This document shows, in pieces, positions 1 to 11,420 of a stretch of DNA of 64,000 nucleotides (the first letter of the stretch is position 1; every line of letters starts with the position of its first letter). A model generated the notes under the pieces. That model saw only the letters and a list, made by a program, of their open reading frames with translations, ran no database searches and was not told the origin of the DNA. The stretch covers positions 538,393,467 to 538,457,466 of the forward strand of contig OX422213.1 in the NCBI GenBank assembly GCA_949130495.1, written 5' to 3'. This stretch comes from Sambucus nigra (lineage: Eukaryota > Streptophyta > Magnoliopsida > Dipsacales > Adoxaceae). The translations under genes and the position numbers were made by a program.

Positions 1-577
1 AATGGAGACTAAAGTCTAATAACTTCTAAAATCGAGAACATGCATCATTGGGTTGTCTATTGGATCGGGCATTTATTGAAATTTATCGTCGGAAACAAAG
101 GCAAAAAGCCCAAAAAAGGAGAAAAAAGAAAGAAAATCTTTTTGAAATTTTTGAATTTTTCTAAAAAAAACCTACTAAGTAACTAACATGTGAGCCAAAG
201 CATGGACTAAATAAAGAAATGGATAGAATATCCCACACCCCCTAACTTAAAACTTGACATTGTCCTCAATGTGAATTAAGAACCAAGTTATAGAAAGGAA
301 AAGAGCGATATTACCCAAAAGTGGAGTGATCCCCATAAGAACAAGTCCAAAGAATCTACAAAACAAGTTAGTACTGAGAATAGCAAAAACAAATAGCAAA
401 AACAAATAACAAAGAGTTAACTAATTACACTAGAATAAAATAAAAAGAAAGAAAGAATAAAAAGCTAACTATATACAACCTACTATTTAGATTTCACACT
501 AACTATACACTAGAAGTCTAAATAGCTGAGGGTCCACCGTGAAAACGATTTGACTTTGGAGGATAACCGGTGTACCC

Positions 578-1606
578 TCACATACAAGCACGCCTTCCGA
601 AAAATATGAATTCCGGAAGGCATGTGTAAGGCGGAAGAAAGGAACCATCGCCAATTAAAAGTTTTGGTGGGACGATGGGGGGTTTGGATTGAACGGGTGA
701 CAAAAACATGTGGGGACTGAGAAAAGCCGAATAACCTCCCAATGATTTTGAAATTGGAATGGGAGGTGGCGCACACGAAGGCAAAGATGTGATCATGGAG
801 GGCGACTCGAGCAAGTACTCCTCATCGGCGAAAAGGTTTAAAACATTAAAGTTTGAAACCGAATCATCGGGTACTTGAGACGGTGTGATAATAGAGAGTG
901 AAAATGGGGATGAAAGAAATTCAAACTCATGAGATGAATCATCATCGCATGAAGATTGATTTTCGAAGGAAATAATATCATTTTCAATGAAATGTTCTTC
1001 TTTGGGGGCCAAAGAAGAAATCATTTAATTGCAAATAGATATTACGTCATTTTCATCCTCACTTTCAATATCTATTATGCAATGGGCAAAGTCTAGAATG
1101 GTTTGTTCCAAAGTAGGCACAACTACCTCATTTGGTTCAAAACATTCTTCAACTTCGAAAGTCTCGGAAGCAAAATCGTTGTCGGACTCAAATAATAAAT
1201 CCAACTCTTGTTCCCACAAACGATTTTCTTCCCGATAACGATTTTCAATTTTCTCATTTTCATACATATGCAAGCCTTCATCGAAAGTCATAGGTCGAGG
1301 TGCGGATGCATGAAAATTGGAACTTTGAAAATTTCCATCGGACTTAAACGAAAACTTATTATTATAGGAATTTTGAAAACTATTGCAATTCGTTTCAAAA
1401 TTCCTATTATAAGGAGGTAAAGGCCCAAAATCATTATCATCATCATCAAAATTCCAATAACCTAAGTTTTGACTTTTGTTATACTCGCCCAAAGTCATAT
1501 TTGAATTTACAATACTTTGGGATTCTAAGTATTGATCGAAAGTCATAGGATTACGAGCATTTTGAGAATTATAACAATGATTACCGAAAGAATTGGAATA
1601 AGACAT
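578..1606 (-). pseudogene. gag-like ORF of copy A, split by a nonsense codon
   Basis: The minus-strand frame starts with MSYSNSFGNH at 1606 and matches the intact ORF of copy B (5892-6932) almost codon for codon. It is rich in Asn, Ser, Asp, Glu and Phe, with an acidic run NFDDDDNDF. After the residues ISICN a stop replaces the Glu codon of copy B (GAA to TAA, near 1025-1027), and the second half reopens at once with MISSLAPKEE and runs to 578. This is one point mutation, not two genes. No zinc knuckle, protease or RT motif is visible, and I do not recognise a named domain. The place after an LTR and leader suggests a gag-like or accessory ORF of a gypsy-derived element. Confidence 0.6.
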
Positions 1607-1769
1607 GCTTACCCCAAAAATGGCTCAAAATGGCGAATTCCACAAAGTGGATGCGCGCGGGAAAAATTCGAGCGTTTCTAAGTGCTCAAATGTGGAAGTC
1701 CTGCAAAAAGGTTAGCAAATAATACAAATAGAAAGAAAATACTATGAAATACTAAATCAAATAAAGTGC

Positions 1770-2854
1770 GCGGGTGAAAAGTGCGCGCGTGTAAGGTGAG
1801 CAATCGTTGTTTTCGTTTCACCGCGATAATACAAACAAACCTAAATTACTACTATACTTGCGAGGCAAGCACAACGCTAAGTCGGGTATCTAAAATCCAC
1901 AGGGACGAGATGCTAGAATTTATAAGATTTAATATTCTGAAATAAAAGGGAAAAAGGTGAATTACAAACTAAAAAGGAAAAGATGCATAAAGAGAAATGT
2001 TTATTCTAGGCAAGGGTATTGAAAATAGATTAACAAAGCGAGTAAAACTATAGGTTGCGTCGAATATCCCTCACCCGAGTTAATTTGTATAAAATGGATA
2101 CATGGGTCGACAAGTTATTTAGAGTGCGTCTCGTTTTGACAGTTAATTGAATCAAGGGTTGTCACGTCCCTAAATCCGCATAAAAGCCTAATAAGATTTT
2201 GGCATCAACAAATATCCCGGAAATTGCGCATGCAAGGTCGTAAGCACGGAACATACATGATATGCCCCGTTAAATCTCCAAGGCGCAATAACTAGGACAA
2301 CGCACTCGAAATAAACCCGTAAACACCATCACCAGAGCCAAGCAACGCGTCAACTCGAGTGAGTTCAATTCAAGCACAACCTAATTTAAATTACCTAGAA
2401 AGCATATTAAAAACGCGGTAAAGAAAGCGATAAATAAACGCGATAAAACTACACTAGAAAGCAAGTAAATCATAGCATGTAAACTATTTAGAAAAGCATG
2501 TAAATCTAATTAGAAAGCTAGGAAATAAGGAAATACAAACTATATTAATGGGGTGGATGATGAATAGTGCAACATTCAACCCAAATGGGGTGTCAAACCA
2601 AGAACAATTAAAGAAGAACTCTTCAAAACCCTCAAACCCTAAGCTACAACTCTCTAAAATCTAATATCTGATATTACAACAAAAATGGGTATTTATAGTA
2701 AAGAAAAGGAAAAAGAAATTAAAAGGCAAAATATCTCCTGGAAACAGGGGATCGATCGATCGACCCAAACCGTCGATCGATCGATGATGAATAAAATATC
2801 CCACTGTCGAGAAGGATCGATCGATCGACGTCGATCGATCGATCAAGCAGGTAT
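1770..2854 (-). repeat. Partial LTR of copy A
   Basis: Matches 7138-8222 of the complete LTR in copy B. The end next to the internal region is altered: the 49 or so bases holding the primer-binding site and LTR terminus in copy B are replaced by TGCGCGGG near 1767-1774. The other end stops at 2854, where a solo LTR begins. Confidence 0.65.
2750..2846. repeat. GATC palindrome cluster in LTR (copy A)
   Basis: Four runs of overlapping GATC/ATCGAT units lie within about 97 bases, giving nested palindromes that could form hairpins. The same cluster is at 8116-8216 in copy B, with small changes. Confidence 0.8.
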
Positions 2855-4898
2855 TGTATAATCACATCGTAAATATACAATACAAGCACCCCGAGAACTA
2901 AGCTGCGGTGCACACATACTCTGCTATCCATCCCGGTACATCACGTACATAAGGATCACATATTCCGAATCTCTCAGGAATAGTTCAGATAACACAAATC
3001 ACAAATAGTGGAGGCGAACACAGTCACCATCACGTGGGTCACGCACATACCTACGCTCCCACGGTCAGCGGACTTATTAATATCCCAATAAGTCTTTCTA
3101 TGACCTATGTTCATCGAGGTACCAGTCTATATCCCCCCCGTAGGCACACAAGGATTAGAGGGTCCTAAGCGAACGCAACCTCCCGTGATAGCAAGTATGG
3201 TAGGTATGTCATACACAATCATATACCAATACTAAGTAAACACACGTCTTAGTAATACCGTATTTTAATCGTAGCACACATTCTCATACTAACTTATAAT
3301 TATCACAATTCATACTGTTTCGGTTTGTAATTGTACGCGCCATAATTATCTCACGTCGTAGTAGACACTCACGTCTCAACCCAAACCGTCCATGTAATAC
3401 ACTCTCGTATGTAAATTCCTTCTCATAAATACCCAAATGTCCCAATTCTATCATTACTGCATCTACGGAATGATATCTATAACCTCGAACAAGTTTACGG
3501 AACTCCAAAAGTCAAAACAGTCCAAAAAGAACCAAACTGTCAACTCGTTAGAAGTCTCGTTCGAACGAGACTGTTCGAACGAGATTCCTCTGCCAACTCG
3601 TTAGAAGTCTCGTTCGAACGAGGCTGTTCGAACGAGGTCCCAGTTCGTTCGAACGAACTGTACCTTCTAACGATATCTCGTTCGAACGAGATATCGAACG
3701 AAATCCCTACTCGTTAGCAACGACTGGTCAACTCGTTAGAAGCTCGTTCGAACGAGTTCGTTCGAACGACCTGGGGGTTGCTTCTAACGAGCTACCAGTT
3801 TCGGCCCAGATTTTTCCCCAAATCGTTTTTCATCCATTTTAACACCTCAAATCTTCTAAACTAAGTCCCAACAATCGTTTAAAGGTCTATAATCAATACT
3901 AAACATATATAGTCACATCCTAACATGTTTTTAAGGGATCAATCCATCCTAACATCAATTAAATTTACAACTTTCTACACTTTTTCCAAATATCTCAAGA
4001 ACATGAACCCTAACTACATATCATCATCAAATCCCAGAATTTAATTCGTTTTTCTTTCACCCAATCATGTATTAACATCAGATTAATCGTCTCCAAACTA
4101 TTCTACATGCAATTTATCCTCAATATTCAGAACCTAAGTCCAATTAATCATGGGTTTCATTCATCTTCCAATAACAATTATAAATCTTCAATTTTCTAAC
4201 ATGGAAAGAACATTTGCTGAAGTTAAACATAATTAAACCACTTGCCTTGTTTGTTTCCGAATTTGGTGTTGATTTGGTGAAGAATCTCTGCAGAATTTTC
4301 TCTCTTTCTCTCCTTCTCCAAGCTCCTTCTCCAATGGTGGCTTAAGGTGGCTAGGGTTTTGATTTGGGAACTTAGAAAACCTAAATGATAACCTACGTAG
4401 CTTTCTAGGTTAATATGGTTTGGTTAATGGGCTTAATGGGTTAAATCCACATCAGATTTACATCTCTAATTTTCGTCACTTTTAATTCCTAAAAATGTAA
4501 AATTACTAAAATACCCTTTAAGTTGCCGGTATGGCCTAAAAATACCCCGGGATCCAAACTACACCCCCGGGTAGTGTTTTCTGACTATCTCGACCCTTCC
4601 AGACGCATTGGCGTACTCAAAACGACCATACGGATTATAGATTTTAAATTCACTTTTATTATCAAAATATTATACCGTGACGCGACGGTCCCACGCGTCC
4701 CAACAAAATTTCTAAAATGCCGTATATAAATCTCACGACAAATTTTATAATACCAAATACATATATAATCATATATGCACATAATCAAATACCAATTCGC
4801 ATCTCATTAGTATTTATAACCCGGATTAATTATCAATTAATACGCATTTAATTAATTAATCCCAAAAATAAATATAGTCAAAAGTACGGGGTATTACA
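2855..4898 (-). repeat. Probable solo LTR of a gypsy-type element
   Basis: On the minus strand it begins TGTAATACCCCGTAC (at 4898) and ends TTATACA (at 2855), giving the TG...CA ends of an LTR, length 2044 bp. The flanks GGTAT (2850-2854) and GCTAT (4899-4903) are a possible 5-bp target duplication with one mismatch. No internal region is attached. The start resembles the chromovirus LTR further right, which begins TGTAATACC. Copy A and copy B sequences do not rejoin across it, so the site was already rearranged, or the event was not a simple insertion. Confidence 0.55.
3556..3765. repeat. CTCGTTCGAACGAG palindrome array
   Basis: The perfect 14-bp palindrome CTCGTTCGAACGAG occurs at 3556-3569, 3609-3622, 3677-3690 and 3743-3756, with further half or variant copies between. 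The third copy sits inside a 26-bp perfect palindrome at 3671-3696. ACTCGTTAGAAG recurs as a spacer. It lies inside the solo LTR. Confidence 0.9.
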
Positions 4899-5891
4899 GC
4901 TATATTTAGGCTCAAAGGGGTTGACGAGGGTAAACATTTAAGGGTGAGGTTAAGGCTAATATGGGTGATATAACAAAGAGGGCCTATTATCATTTCACAA
5001 AGTTTATGCAATTCTCGAATAAAAACAATATATGAAAATCATGATCAAGTAACACATTTCAAGTATGAACTCAATTAATGAACGATCAAATGAAAGAATA
5101 GCGAGATTACCAATGAATTTAACGTTTTCAACGAGAAAAGAAAAGTGTATACACTCACAAATGACGAAAGGTACAAAGCTTACTCGGTGTAAGTATATAC
5201 AATGCAACAAAAGATTACCGAGTTATAAAAATCTTAAACCAAATTAATAGGATGATAAAAGTGCATGTGCTCATGGGATTAAAGTTTAATTCATGAAGTT
5301 ATTCATAATATCAATAATTAAGACTAAAGTCTAATAACTTTTAAAATCGAGAACATGCATCATTGGGTTATCAATTGGATCGGGCAATTATTAAAATTTA
5401 TCATCACAAACAAGGGCAAAATGCCCAAAAAGGAGAAAAAAGAAAGAAAATCTTTTTGAAATTTTCAATTTTTATAAGAAAAGCATACTAAGTAACTAAC
5501 ATGTGAGCAAAAACATGGAATAAATATGAAATGGATAGAATATCCCACACCCCCTAACTTAAAACTTGACATTGTCCTCAATGTTAATTAAGAACCAAGT
5601 TAAAGAGAGGAAAAGAGCGATATTACCCAAAAGTGGAGAGATCCCCATAAGAACAAGTCCAAAGAATCTACAAAACAGTTAGTACCGAGCATAGTAAAAA
5701 CAAGTAACAAAAAGTTAACTAATTACACTAGACTAAATTAAAAAGGAAAGAAAAAAATAAAAAAGAATGAAGAAAAAGCTAGCTATATATAACCTACTAA
5801 TTAGGCTTCACACTAACTATACACTAGAAGTCTAAATAGCTGAGGGTCCACCATGAAAATGATTCGACTTTGGAGGATAACCGGTGTACCC

Positions 5892-6932
5892 TCACATACA
5901 AGCACGCCCTCCGAAAAATATGAATTCCGTTTGAACAACGGAAGGCATGTGTAAGGCGGAAGAAATGAACCATCTCCAATTAAAAGTTTTGGAAGGACGA
6001 TGGGGGGTTTTGGATTGAACGGGTGACAAAAACATGTGGGGACAGATAAAAGCCGAATATCCTCCCAATGATTTTGAAATTGGAATGGGAGGCGGCGCAC
6101 ATGAAGGCAAAGATGCGATCATGGAAGACGACTTGAGCAAGTACTCCTCATCGGCGAAAAGGTTTAAAACATTAAAGTTTGAAATCGAATCATCGGGTAC
6201 ATGAGACGGTGTGATAATAGAGAATGGAAATGGGGATGAAAGAAATTCAAACTCATGAGATGAATCATCATCACATGAAGATTTAGTTTCAAAGGAAATA
6301 ATATCATTTTCAATGAAATGTTCTTCTTTGGGAGCCAAAGAAGAAATCATTTCATTGCAAATAGATATTACGTCATTTTCATCCTCACTTTCAATATCTA
6401 CTATGCAATGGGCAAAGTCTATAATGGTTTGTTCCAAAGTAGGCACAAGTACCTTATTTGGTTCAAAACATTCCTCGACCTCAAAAGTCTCGGAAGTAAA
6501 ATCGTCATCGGACTCAAATAATACATCCAAGTCATGTTCCCACAAATGATTTTCTTCCCGATAACGATCTTCAATTTTCTTATTTTCATACATACACAAG
6601 CCCTCACCGAAAGTCATAGGTCGAGGTGCAGATGCATGAAAATGGGAACTTTGAAAATTACTATCGGACTTAAATGAAAACTCATTATTATAAGAATTTT
6701 GAAAACTATTGCAGTTCATTTCAAAATTCCTATTATAAGGAGGTAAAGGCCCAAAATCATTATCATCATCATCAAAATTCCAATAACCTAAATTTTGACT
6801 TTCGTTATACTCGCCCAAAGTCATATTTGAATTTGTTATACTTTGGGATTCTAAGTATTGACCGAAAGTCATAGGATTACGAGCATTTTGGGAATTATAA
6901 CAATGATTACCGAAAGAATTGGAATAAGACAT
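5892..6932 (-). CDS. gag-like acidic protein of the LARD-like element
   Basis: An open frame of 346 codons on the minus strand, starting MSYSNSFGNH. The first half is Asn/Phe/Asp-rich with an acidic NFDDDDNDF patch and the recurring phrase PMTFGQ/PMTFGE (about residues 20 and 109). The middle is acidic (DIESEDENDV near 178). The C-terminal part is Pro/Ser-rich. I see no CCHC knuckle, no D-T-G protease motif and no RT motif. It is the undisrupted version of 578-1606. Its position after LTR, primer site and leader makes it the only protein the element could encode. The role is inferred as gag-like or accessory; the family name is not known to me. Confidence 0.55.
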   Translation of the reverse strand: MSYSNSFGNHCYNSQNARNPMTFGQYLESQSITNSNMTLGEYNESQNLGYWNFDDDDNDFGPLPPYNRNFEMNCNSFQNSYNNEFSFKSDSNFQSSHFHASAPRPMTFGEGLCMYENKKIEDRYREENHLWEHDLDVLFESDDDFTSETFEVEECFEPNKVLVPTLEQTIIDFAHCIVDIESEDENDVISICNEMISSLAPKEEHFIENDIISFETKSSCDDDSSHEFEFLSSPFPFSIITPSHVPDDSISNFNVLNLFADEEYLLKSSSMIASLPSCAPPPIPISKSLGGYSAFICPHMFLSPVQSKTPHRPSKTFNWRWFISSALHMPSVVQTEFIFFGGRACM

Positions 6933-7106
6933 GCTTACCCCAAAAATGGCTCAAGTGACGGATTCCACAAAGTAGGTGCGCGCGGGAAAAATTTGAGCGT
7001 TTTCAAGTGCTCGAATGTGGAAGTCCTGCAAAAAGATTAACAAATATTACAAATAGAAAGAAAATACTATGAAATACTAAATCAAATAAAGTCTAAAACA
7101 AACTCA

Positions 7107-7124
7107 TCCCCGGCAACGACGCCA
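7107..7124 (-). other. Primer-binding site, tRNA-Asp type
   Basis: Minus strand TGGCGTCGTTGCCGGGGA. This is complementary to the 3' end of plant tRNA-Asp (TCCCCGGCAACGGCGCCA) except at one base. It lies 7 bases inside the LTR end, where a PBS is expected, and fixes the element's orientation. Confidence 0.85.
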
Positions 7125-7131
7125 TTTTGAT

Positions 7132-8626
7132 TGACGCGTGAAAAGTACGCGCGTGTAAGGTGCGCAGTCGTTGTTTTCGTTTCACCGCGATAATACAAAC
7201 AAACCTAAATTACTACTAGACTTGCGAGGCAAGCACAACGGTAAGTCGGGTATTGAAAATCCATAGGGACGAGATGCTAGAATTTATAAGATTTAATATT
7301 CCGAAATAAAAGGGAAAAGGTGAATTACAAACTAAAAAGGAAAAGATGCATAAAGAGAAATGTTTATTCTAGGCAAGGGTATTGAAACTAGATTAACAAA
7401 GCGAGTAAAACTATAGGTTGCGTCGAATATCCCTCACCCGAGTTAATTTGTATAAAATGGATACATGGGTCGACGAGTTATTTAGAGTGCGTCTCGTTTC
7501 GACAGTTAATTGAATCAAGGGTTGTCACGTCGCTAAATCCGCATAAAAGGCTAATAAGATTTTGGCATCAATAAATATCCCGAAAATTGCGCACGCAAGG
7601 TCGTAAGCACGGGACATACATGATATGCCCCGTTAAATCTCTGAGGCGCAATAACTAGAACAACGCAGTCGAAATAAACCCGTAAACACCATCACCAGAG
7701 CCAAGCAACGCATCAACTCGAGTGAGTTCAAGCACAACCTAATTTAAATTACCTAGAAAGCATATTAAAAACGCGGTAAAGAAAGCGATAAATAAACGCG
7801 ATAAAACTACACTAGAAAGCAAGTAAATAAAAGCATGTAAACTATTTAGGAAAGCAAAATAAGGAAATACAAACTATATTAATGGAGTGGATGATGAATA
7901 GTGCAACATTCAACCCAAATGGGGTGTCAAACCAAGAACAATTGAAGAAGAACTCTTCAAAACCCTCAAACCCTAAGATACAACTCTCTAAAATCTAATA
8001 TCCTACTTAATATCTGATATTACAACAAAAATGGGTATTTATAGTAAGTGGGAAAAAGTAAAGAAAAGAAAAGGAAAAAGAAATTAAAAGGCAAAATATC
8101 TCCTGGAAACAGGGGATTGATCGATCGACCCAAATCGTCGATCGATCTATGATGAATAAAATATCCCAGTGTCGAGAAGGATCGATCGATCGACCCCTTT
8201 GGTCGATCGATCGATCAAGCAGGTATCAACACACTGCATTGCTGTTTTAGGCTGCTTGGATTTCTCGTCCGCTAAAACTCCCATAACTTTTTCATTCTGA
8301 ATCGAAATTGCGCACTGTTCGCGGCCATGCTAATCTTGCGAGGAGGGCTACAACTTCCGTGTAGATGTTGGGCCAGGTGACCAAGCTATGAAAAGACTAA
8401 AATGCCCTTGAACGTGCGATCGCGTACAGAAATCGAGCGGAACACTTCCGAACTTCATACTTAGCATCCAAATACCTATAAAAGCTCAATTAACCCTTGC
8501 AAAACATGTTAACGTAGAAATCCGAGGTTGTCTGGTTAACGAGCATAAATATAAGGAATAAAATACCCGAGGGGGCTAAAATGCGTCGGTTTGGAGGATG
8601 AAATAGGCAATATTTGCGTATTATCA
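7132..8626 (-). repeat. 5' LTR of copy B
   Basis: Minus strand begins TGATAATACGCAAATATT at 8626 and ends CACGCGTCA at 7132, giving TG...CA termini and a length of 1495 bp. It is followed by a spacer of 7 bases and then the tRNA-Asp primer site. The GATC palindrome cluster lies in its central part. No second copy at the 3' end of this element is seen. Confidence 0.7.
8116..8216. repeat. GATC palindrome cluster in LTR (copy B)
   Basis: Counterpart of 2750-2846: four clusters of overlapping GATC/ATCGAT units separated by unique sequence. Confidence 0.8.
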
Positions 8627-9945
8627 AGTACCTTCATGTAAACCATCAGTAAGTTCATTGTTTATTTCGATGATATTTTGGTATGTAGTCGTAATGAGGC
8701 GAATTATATAGGACACTTGAGAGAGGTTTTACTGACTTTGCATGCCCCCAAGCTGTATATAAACTTGAAAACGTGTCGCTTTATGACAAATTAATTATTG
8801 TTTTTGGACTTTATTGTGGGGTCGGATGGCATCCAAGTCAACAAAGAAAAGCTGCGAGCCGTAAGAGATTGGCCCATGCCTAAGATAATAACCGATGCAC
8901 GCAGTTTCATGGACTTGCAACATTTTATCGAAGATTTTTTCGAAATCTAAGCACTATAGTTGCACCGATGGCTTCCTCTATAAAGAAGGGACAGTTTCAG
9001 TGGGGAGCGGCGCAGGAGGCTAGCTTTACGTTACTGAAGGAAAAGATTTGTTCTGCATCTGGCCTTACCAAACTTTGATAAACTGTTTGAGGTTGAATGT
9101 AATGCTTCAGTTATAAGATTTAGGGTTGTTCTGTCTAAGCAGGAAGGCCAATAGAGTATTTCAGTGAGAAGATGAACGAGGGGAGGAAGCAATGGACCAT
9201 TTATGAGTTAGAATTCTTTGTTGTGTTTCTTGCCTTACGACATTGGGAATATTATCTTATCCAACCCGAGTTTGTATAGAATAGTGATCACCAGGCCTTG
9301 AAGTTTGTGAATAGTCAGAAAACTATGAACTGGATGCATGCTCGTTGGATCACTTTCTTGTAAAAGTTCACTTTTTCTCTGCGACACAAATCAGGGCAGA
9401 TGAACAAGGTGGATGATGCCCTAAGATGGAGAGCATTTTTACTTACTATTCTTAGTGCCGAGGTCGTGGGATTTAATTGCTTAAAGGAGCAGTATGTGGA
9501 CAATGAAGACTTCCAAGACATTTGGGAGAAGTGTCGGTCGAAGCTGGATACTGGAGATTTTCACGTCCATGACGGTTTCCTCTTTCGGGATAATCGTCTG
9601 TGCACTCGGAGGATATCCCTTCGGGAGAAGATCATCAGAGAGCTGCATAACGGAGGATTGGGAGGTCACTTAGTAAGGAGAAGACCGTTACCTTGGTAGA
9701 AGAATGCTATTTCTGGCCATAGTTGAAGTGAGACGTGGGTAGATAAGCGATGAAATGTTCCATATGCCAGACTGTGAAAGAATAGGTACAGAATATAGGA
9801 CTTTATATGCCACAATTGGTGTCAGAGTGAGCATATTTGGGAGGATATATCCATGGACTTTATGTTTCAACGAAAGGTAGGGTCGAAGTCAACAATTCTG
9901 CTATTATGAGCATCAACGAAAGGTTGCTCAAGATTTAGCTGCTTC
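8627..9945 (+). pseudogene. Ty3/gypsy pol remnant (RT, RNase H, integrase start)
   Basis: Plus-strand pieces in several frames read as gypsy pol in the normal order. First comes the end of RT (near 8640-8930: VHCLFR-type YFDDILVYS remnant, LKNVSLYDK, IVGSDGI-like text). Next is the RFIRNFSTIVAP/QWG segment before RNase H (8910-9060), then RNase H (9060-9400). Last is a frame at 9400-9699 with [21 protein letters not shown] and [16 protein letters not shown], the region before the integrase zinc finger. Integrase traces (QTVK-like, GLY, SIW-DI-MDF) continue to about 9900. There are many stops and frameshifts. The 5' part of pol is missing because the LARD-like element adjoins at 8626. Confidence 0.75.
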
Positions 9946-10199
9946 AGTTGGGGAGAGTTTCTTCAGTGCTTCTAATTTAGGATTTTTGTTGGGATAAGGT
10001 CATTGTTTTGTACCTATAGGCAGCATTCCCCTTTTGATTTGTAATTATCTCAATTTGAAATATAAACAAAGTATTTATTTTTGAATCTCATGTGTACACT
10101 TCATTTTTTGCTTCAATACTTAGCTCACAAATATTACAAATTTATGTGCTTCCTCGCAATACTTTAAGTAAAAAGAAAATTACAAGTGTCTCAAATATA
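9946..10199. other. Noncoding, between two gypsy remnants
   Basis: AT-rich sequence without a supported gene. It is probably the 3' noncoding tail of the minus-strand gypsy element to the right; no convincing 3' LTR terminus was found. Confidence 0.4.
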
Positions 10200-11420
10200 A
10201 TAAATTTTCAATCACTTGTTAACTTTGAAAGGGTTATCATTTTCAATTTTTGAAATCAGACAATAACCTAAGTCATGTGCTTCTCTAGCAACATATGGTC
10301 CTTCCTAATTTGCTACAAATTTTGGCAAAAGGAGTCCTTTAATGTGATTAACAGCCGCTTTTAAAACTAAATTGCCTTCCACAAACTACCTTGGTCTCAT
10401 GAGGTTCTTGTAAGCTTTAGAAAGTTTCTTCGTGTAAACTCAAAAGTGCTTCCTCCCGTTGTCTCTATGTTCATCTAGTGTTTCAAGTTGAACATGCCTA
10501 CTTTGAGGAAGCATACTGCTTACCAAGGCATATCTGACAGATGGCAGTTCTAACTCCATTGGAAGGATTGCTTCAGCTCCATAAACCAATGAGAAAGGTG
10601 TATAACCTGTTGGCTTCCTCTTGGTTGTTCGATAGGCTTAAAGCACCATAGGCAACTTGTCATCCCATGCACAGGAAAATCCTCCATCATTTTGGCTAAA
10701 AACGGACCAAAGTCTTGTTTGTGGCTTCCGCTTGACCATTGCCTTTAGATAAGCCACTGTTGAGGTGTGGTGGATGATTGAATATTTATCAGTTAGCATT
10801 GTCACCTCTTTGTTGATAAATGGAGTTCCATTATTTGAAAAAATGACCTTGAGAATACCAAAACGACAAATGATATATTCTCTAATGAATTGTGCCACCA
10901 CTCCTACTCTTGCTCTTTTCAAGAGTACTGTTTCTGCTCACTTCGTAAAGCACTCAGTAACCACTAGAGTCCATATTTTTACCTTAGAAGGAGGTTTAAT
11001 TGTCCCCACATGGTCAAACACCTAAGTGTGGAAAGAATAAGGTGTTGCGAATGAGTGTAGATAAACTAATGGAATATGAATGAGGTTACCATGAATTTGG
11101 AAAGCTTTGCATTTTCGAACAAACTCAGCTGAATCTTTCTTCATTGTTGGCCAATAATAGCCAAGTGTCATAAATTGATCATATAATTTGGCTCCTCCAA
11201 TGTGAGCTGGATCGTGACCCTGTTTGAGAACCTCTTCTACTTCCTTTGTGGTGATGCATCGTAAACGCTTGTTGAAGTATCCTCGCCGATAAAGCTTCTC
11301 CTTTAGTAAGTAGAATCTTGGAGATCTTCTAAGTGCTATGGCATCTACTTTTTCTGATGGAACAACTCCATCCTTAATAAAGTCAATGTAAGGCTATCTC
11401 CTGCCCGTTTGATCTTCTAA
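10200..11420 (-). pseudogene. Gypsy integrase remnant
   Basis: The zinc-binding part is readable near 11250-11120 (HDPAHIGGAKLYDQF, then WPTMKKDSAEFVRKC), but the second Cys of the CxxC pair reads Phe. The catalytic core follows: a WTLVVTECFTK segment where the first catalytic Asp position reads Glu, then FIREYIICRFGILKVIFSNN (10865 region) where the conserved D of the DNG motif is Asn. The C-terminal domain (NHIKG, W-GPY, LISK) extends to about 10200. The longest open piece is 10922-10638. Loss of both catalytic aspartates means the enzyme would be dead even if translated. Confidence 0.75.

Larger units (their letters stand above)
1..2854 (-). mobile_element. Non-autonomous LTR element, copy A (partial)
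   Basis: This stretch is closely similar, base for base over long runs, to 5320-8222, so the two are copies of one element in the same orientation. Read on the minus strand it runs from a partial LTR (about 1770-2854) through a leader, a gag-like ORF (1606 down to 578) and a conserved noncoding block with TTGAGGACAATGTCAAG (253-269) next to a purine-rich GGGGGTGTGGGA tract. That block is typical of the region between pol and the 3' LTR in plant gypsy elements; here it follows the gag-like ORF with no protease, RT or integrase. I infer a large retrotransposon derivative (LARD) moved by another element's enzymes. The left end is outside the window; the right end stops in mid-LTR at a solo LTR. 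Confidence 0.75.
4899..8626 (-). mobile_element. Non-autonomous LTR element, copy B
   Basis: In minus-strand order: a full LTR (8626-7132), a tRNA-Asp-type primer-binding site (7124-7107), a leader, one long gag-like ORF (6932-5892), the TTGAGGACAATGTCAAG block (5581-5565) with its purine tract, and about 660 bp of further 3' noncoding sequence. No protease, RT, RNase H or integrase motif is present, so the element is non-autonomous. The missing 3' LTR means the left end is broken where the solo LTR abuts at 4898. The right end lies in a plus-strand gypsy pol remnant, which was probably the insertion target. Confidence 0.7.

Noticed and set aside
3540..3800. Regular short repeats with spacers, CRISPR-like at first glance
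   Set aside because: The repeats are perfect palindromes of 14 bp with irregular spacing and the window is plant nuclear DNA; no cas genes. It is an LTR-internal palindrome array.
6313..6607. Open frames opposite and beside the gag-like ORF of copy B
   Set aside because: Shadows of the real minus-strand frame; they lack start context and conservation beyond that of the ORF itself.
7107..7124. Match to the 3' end of tRNA-Asp
   Set aside because: Only 18 bases match, with no cloverleaf around them; it is the primer-binding site of an LTR element, not a tRNA gene.
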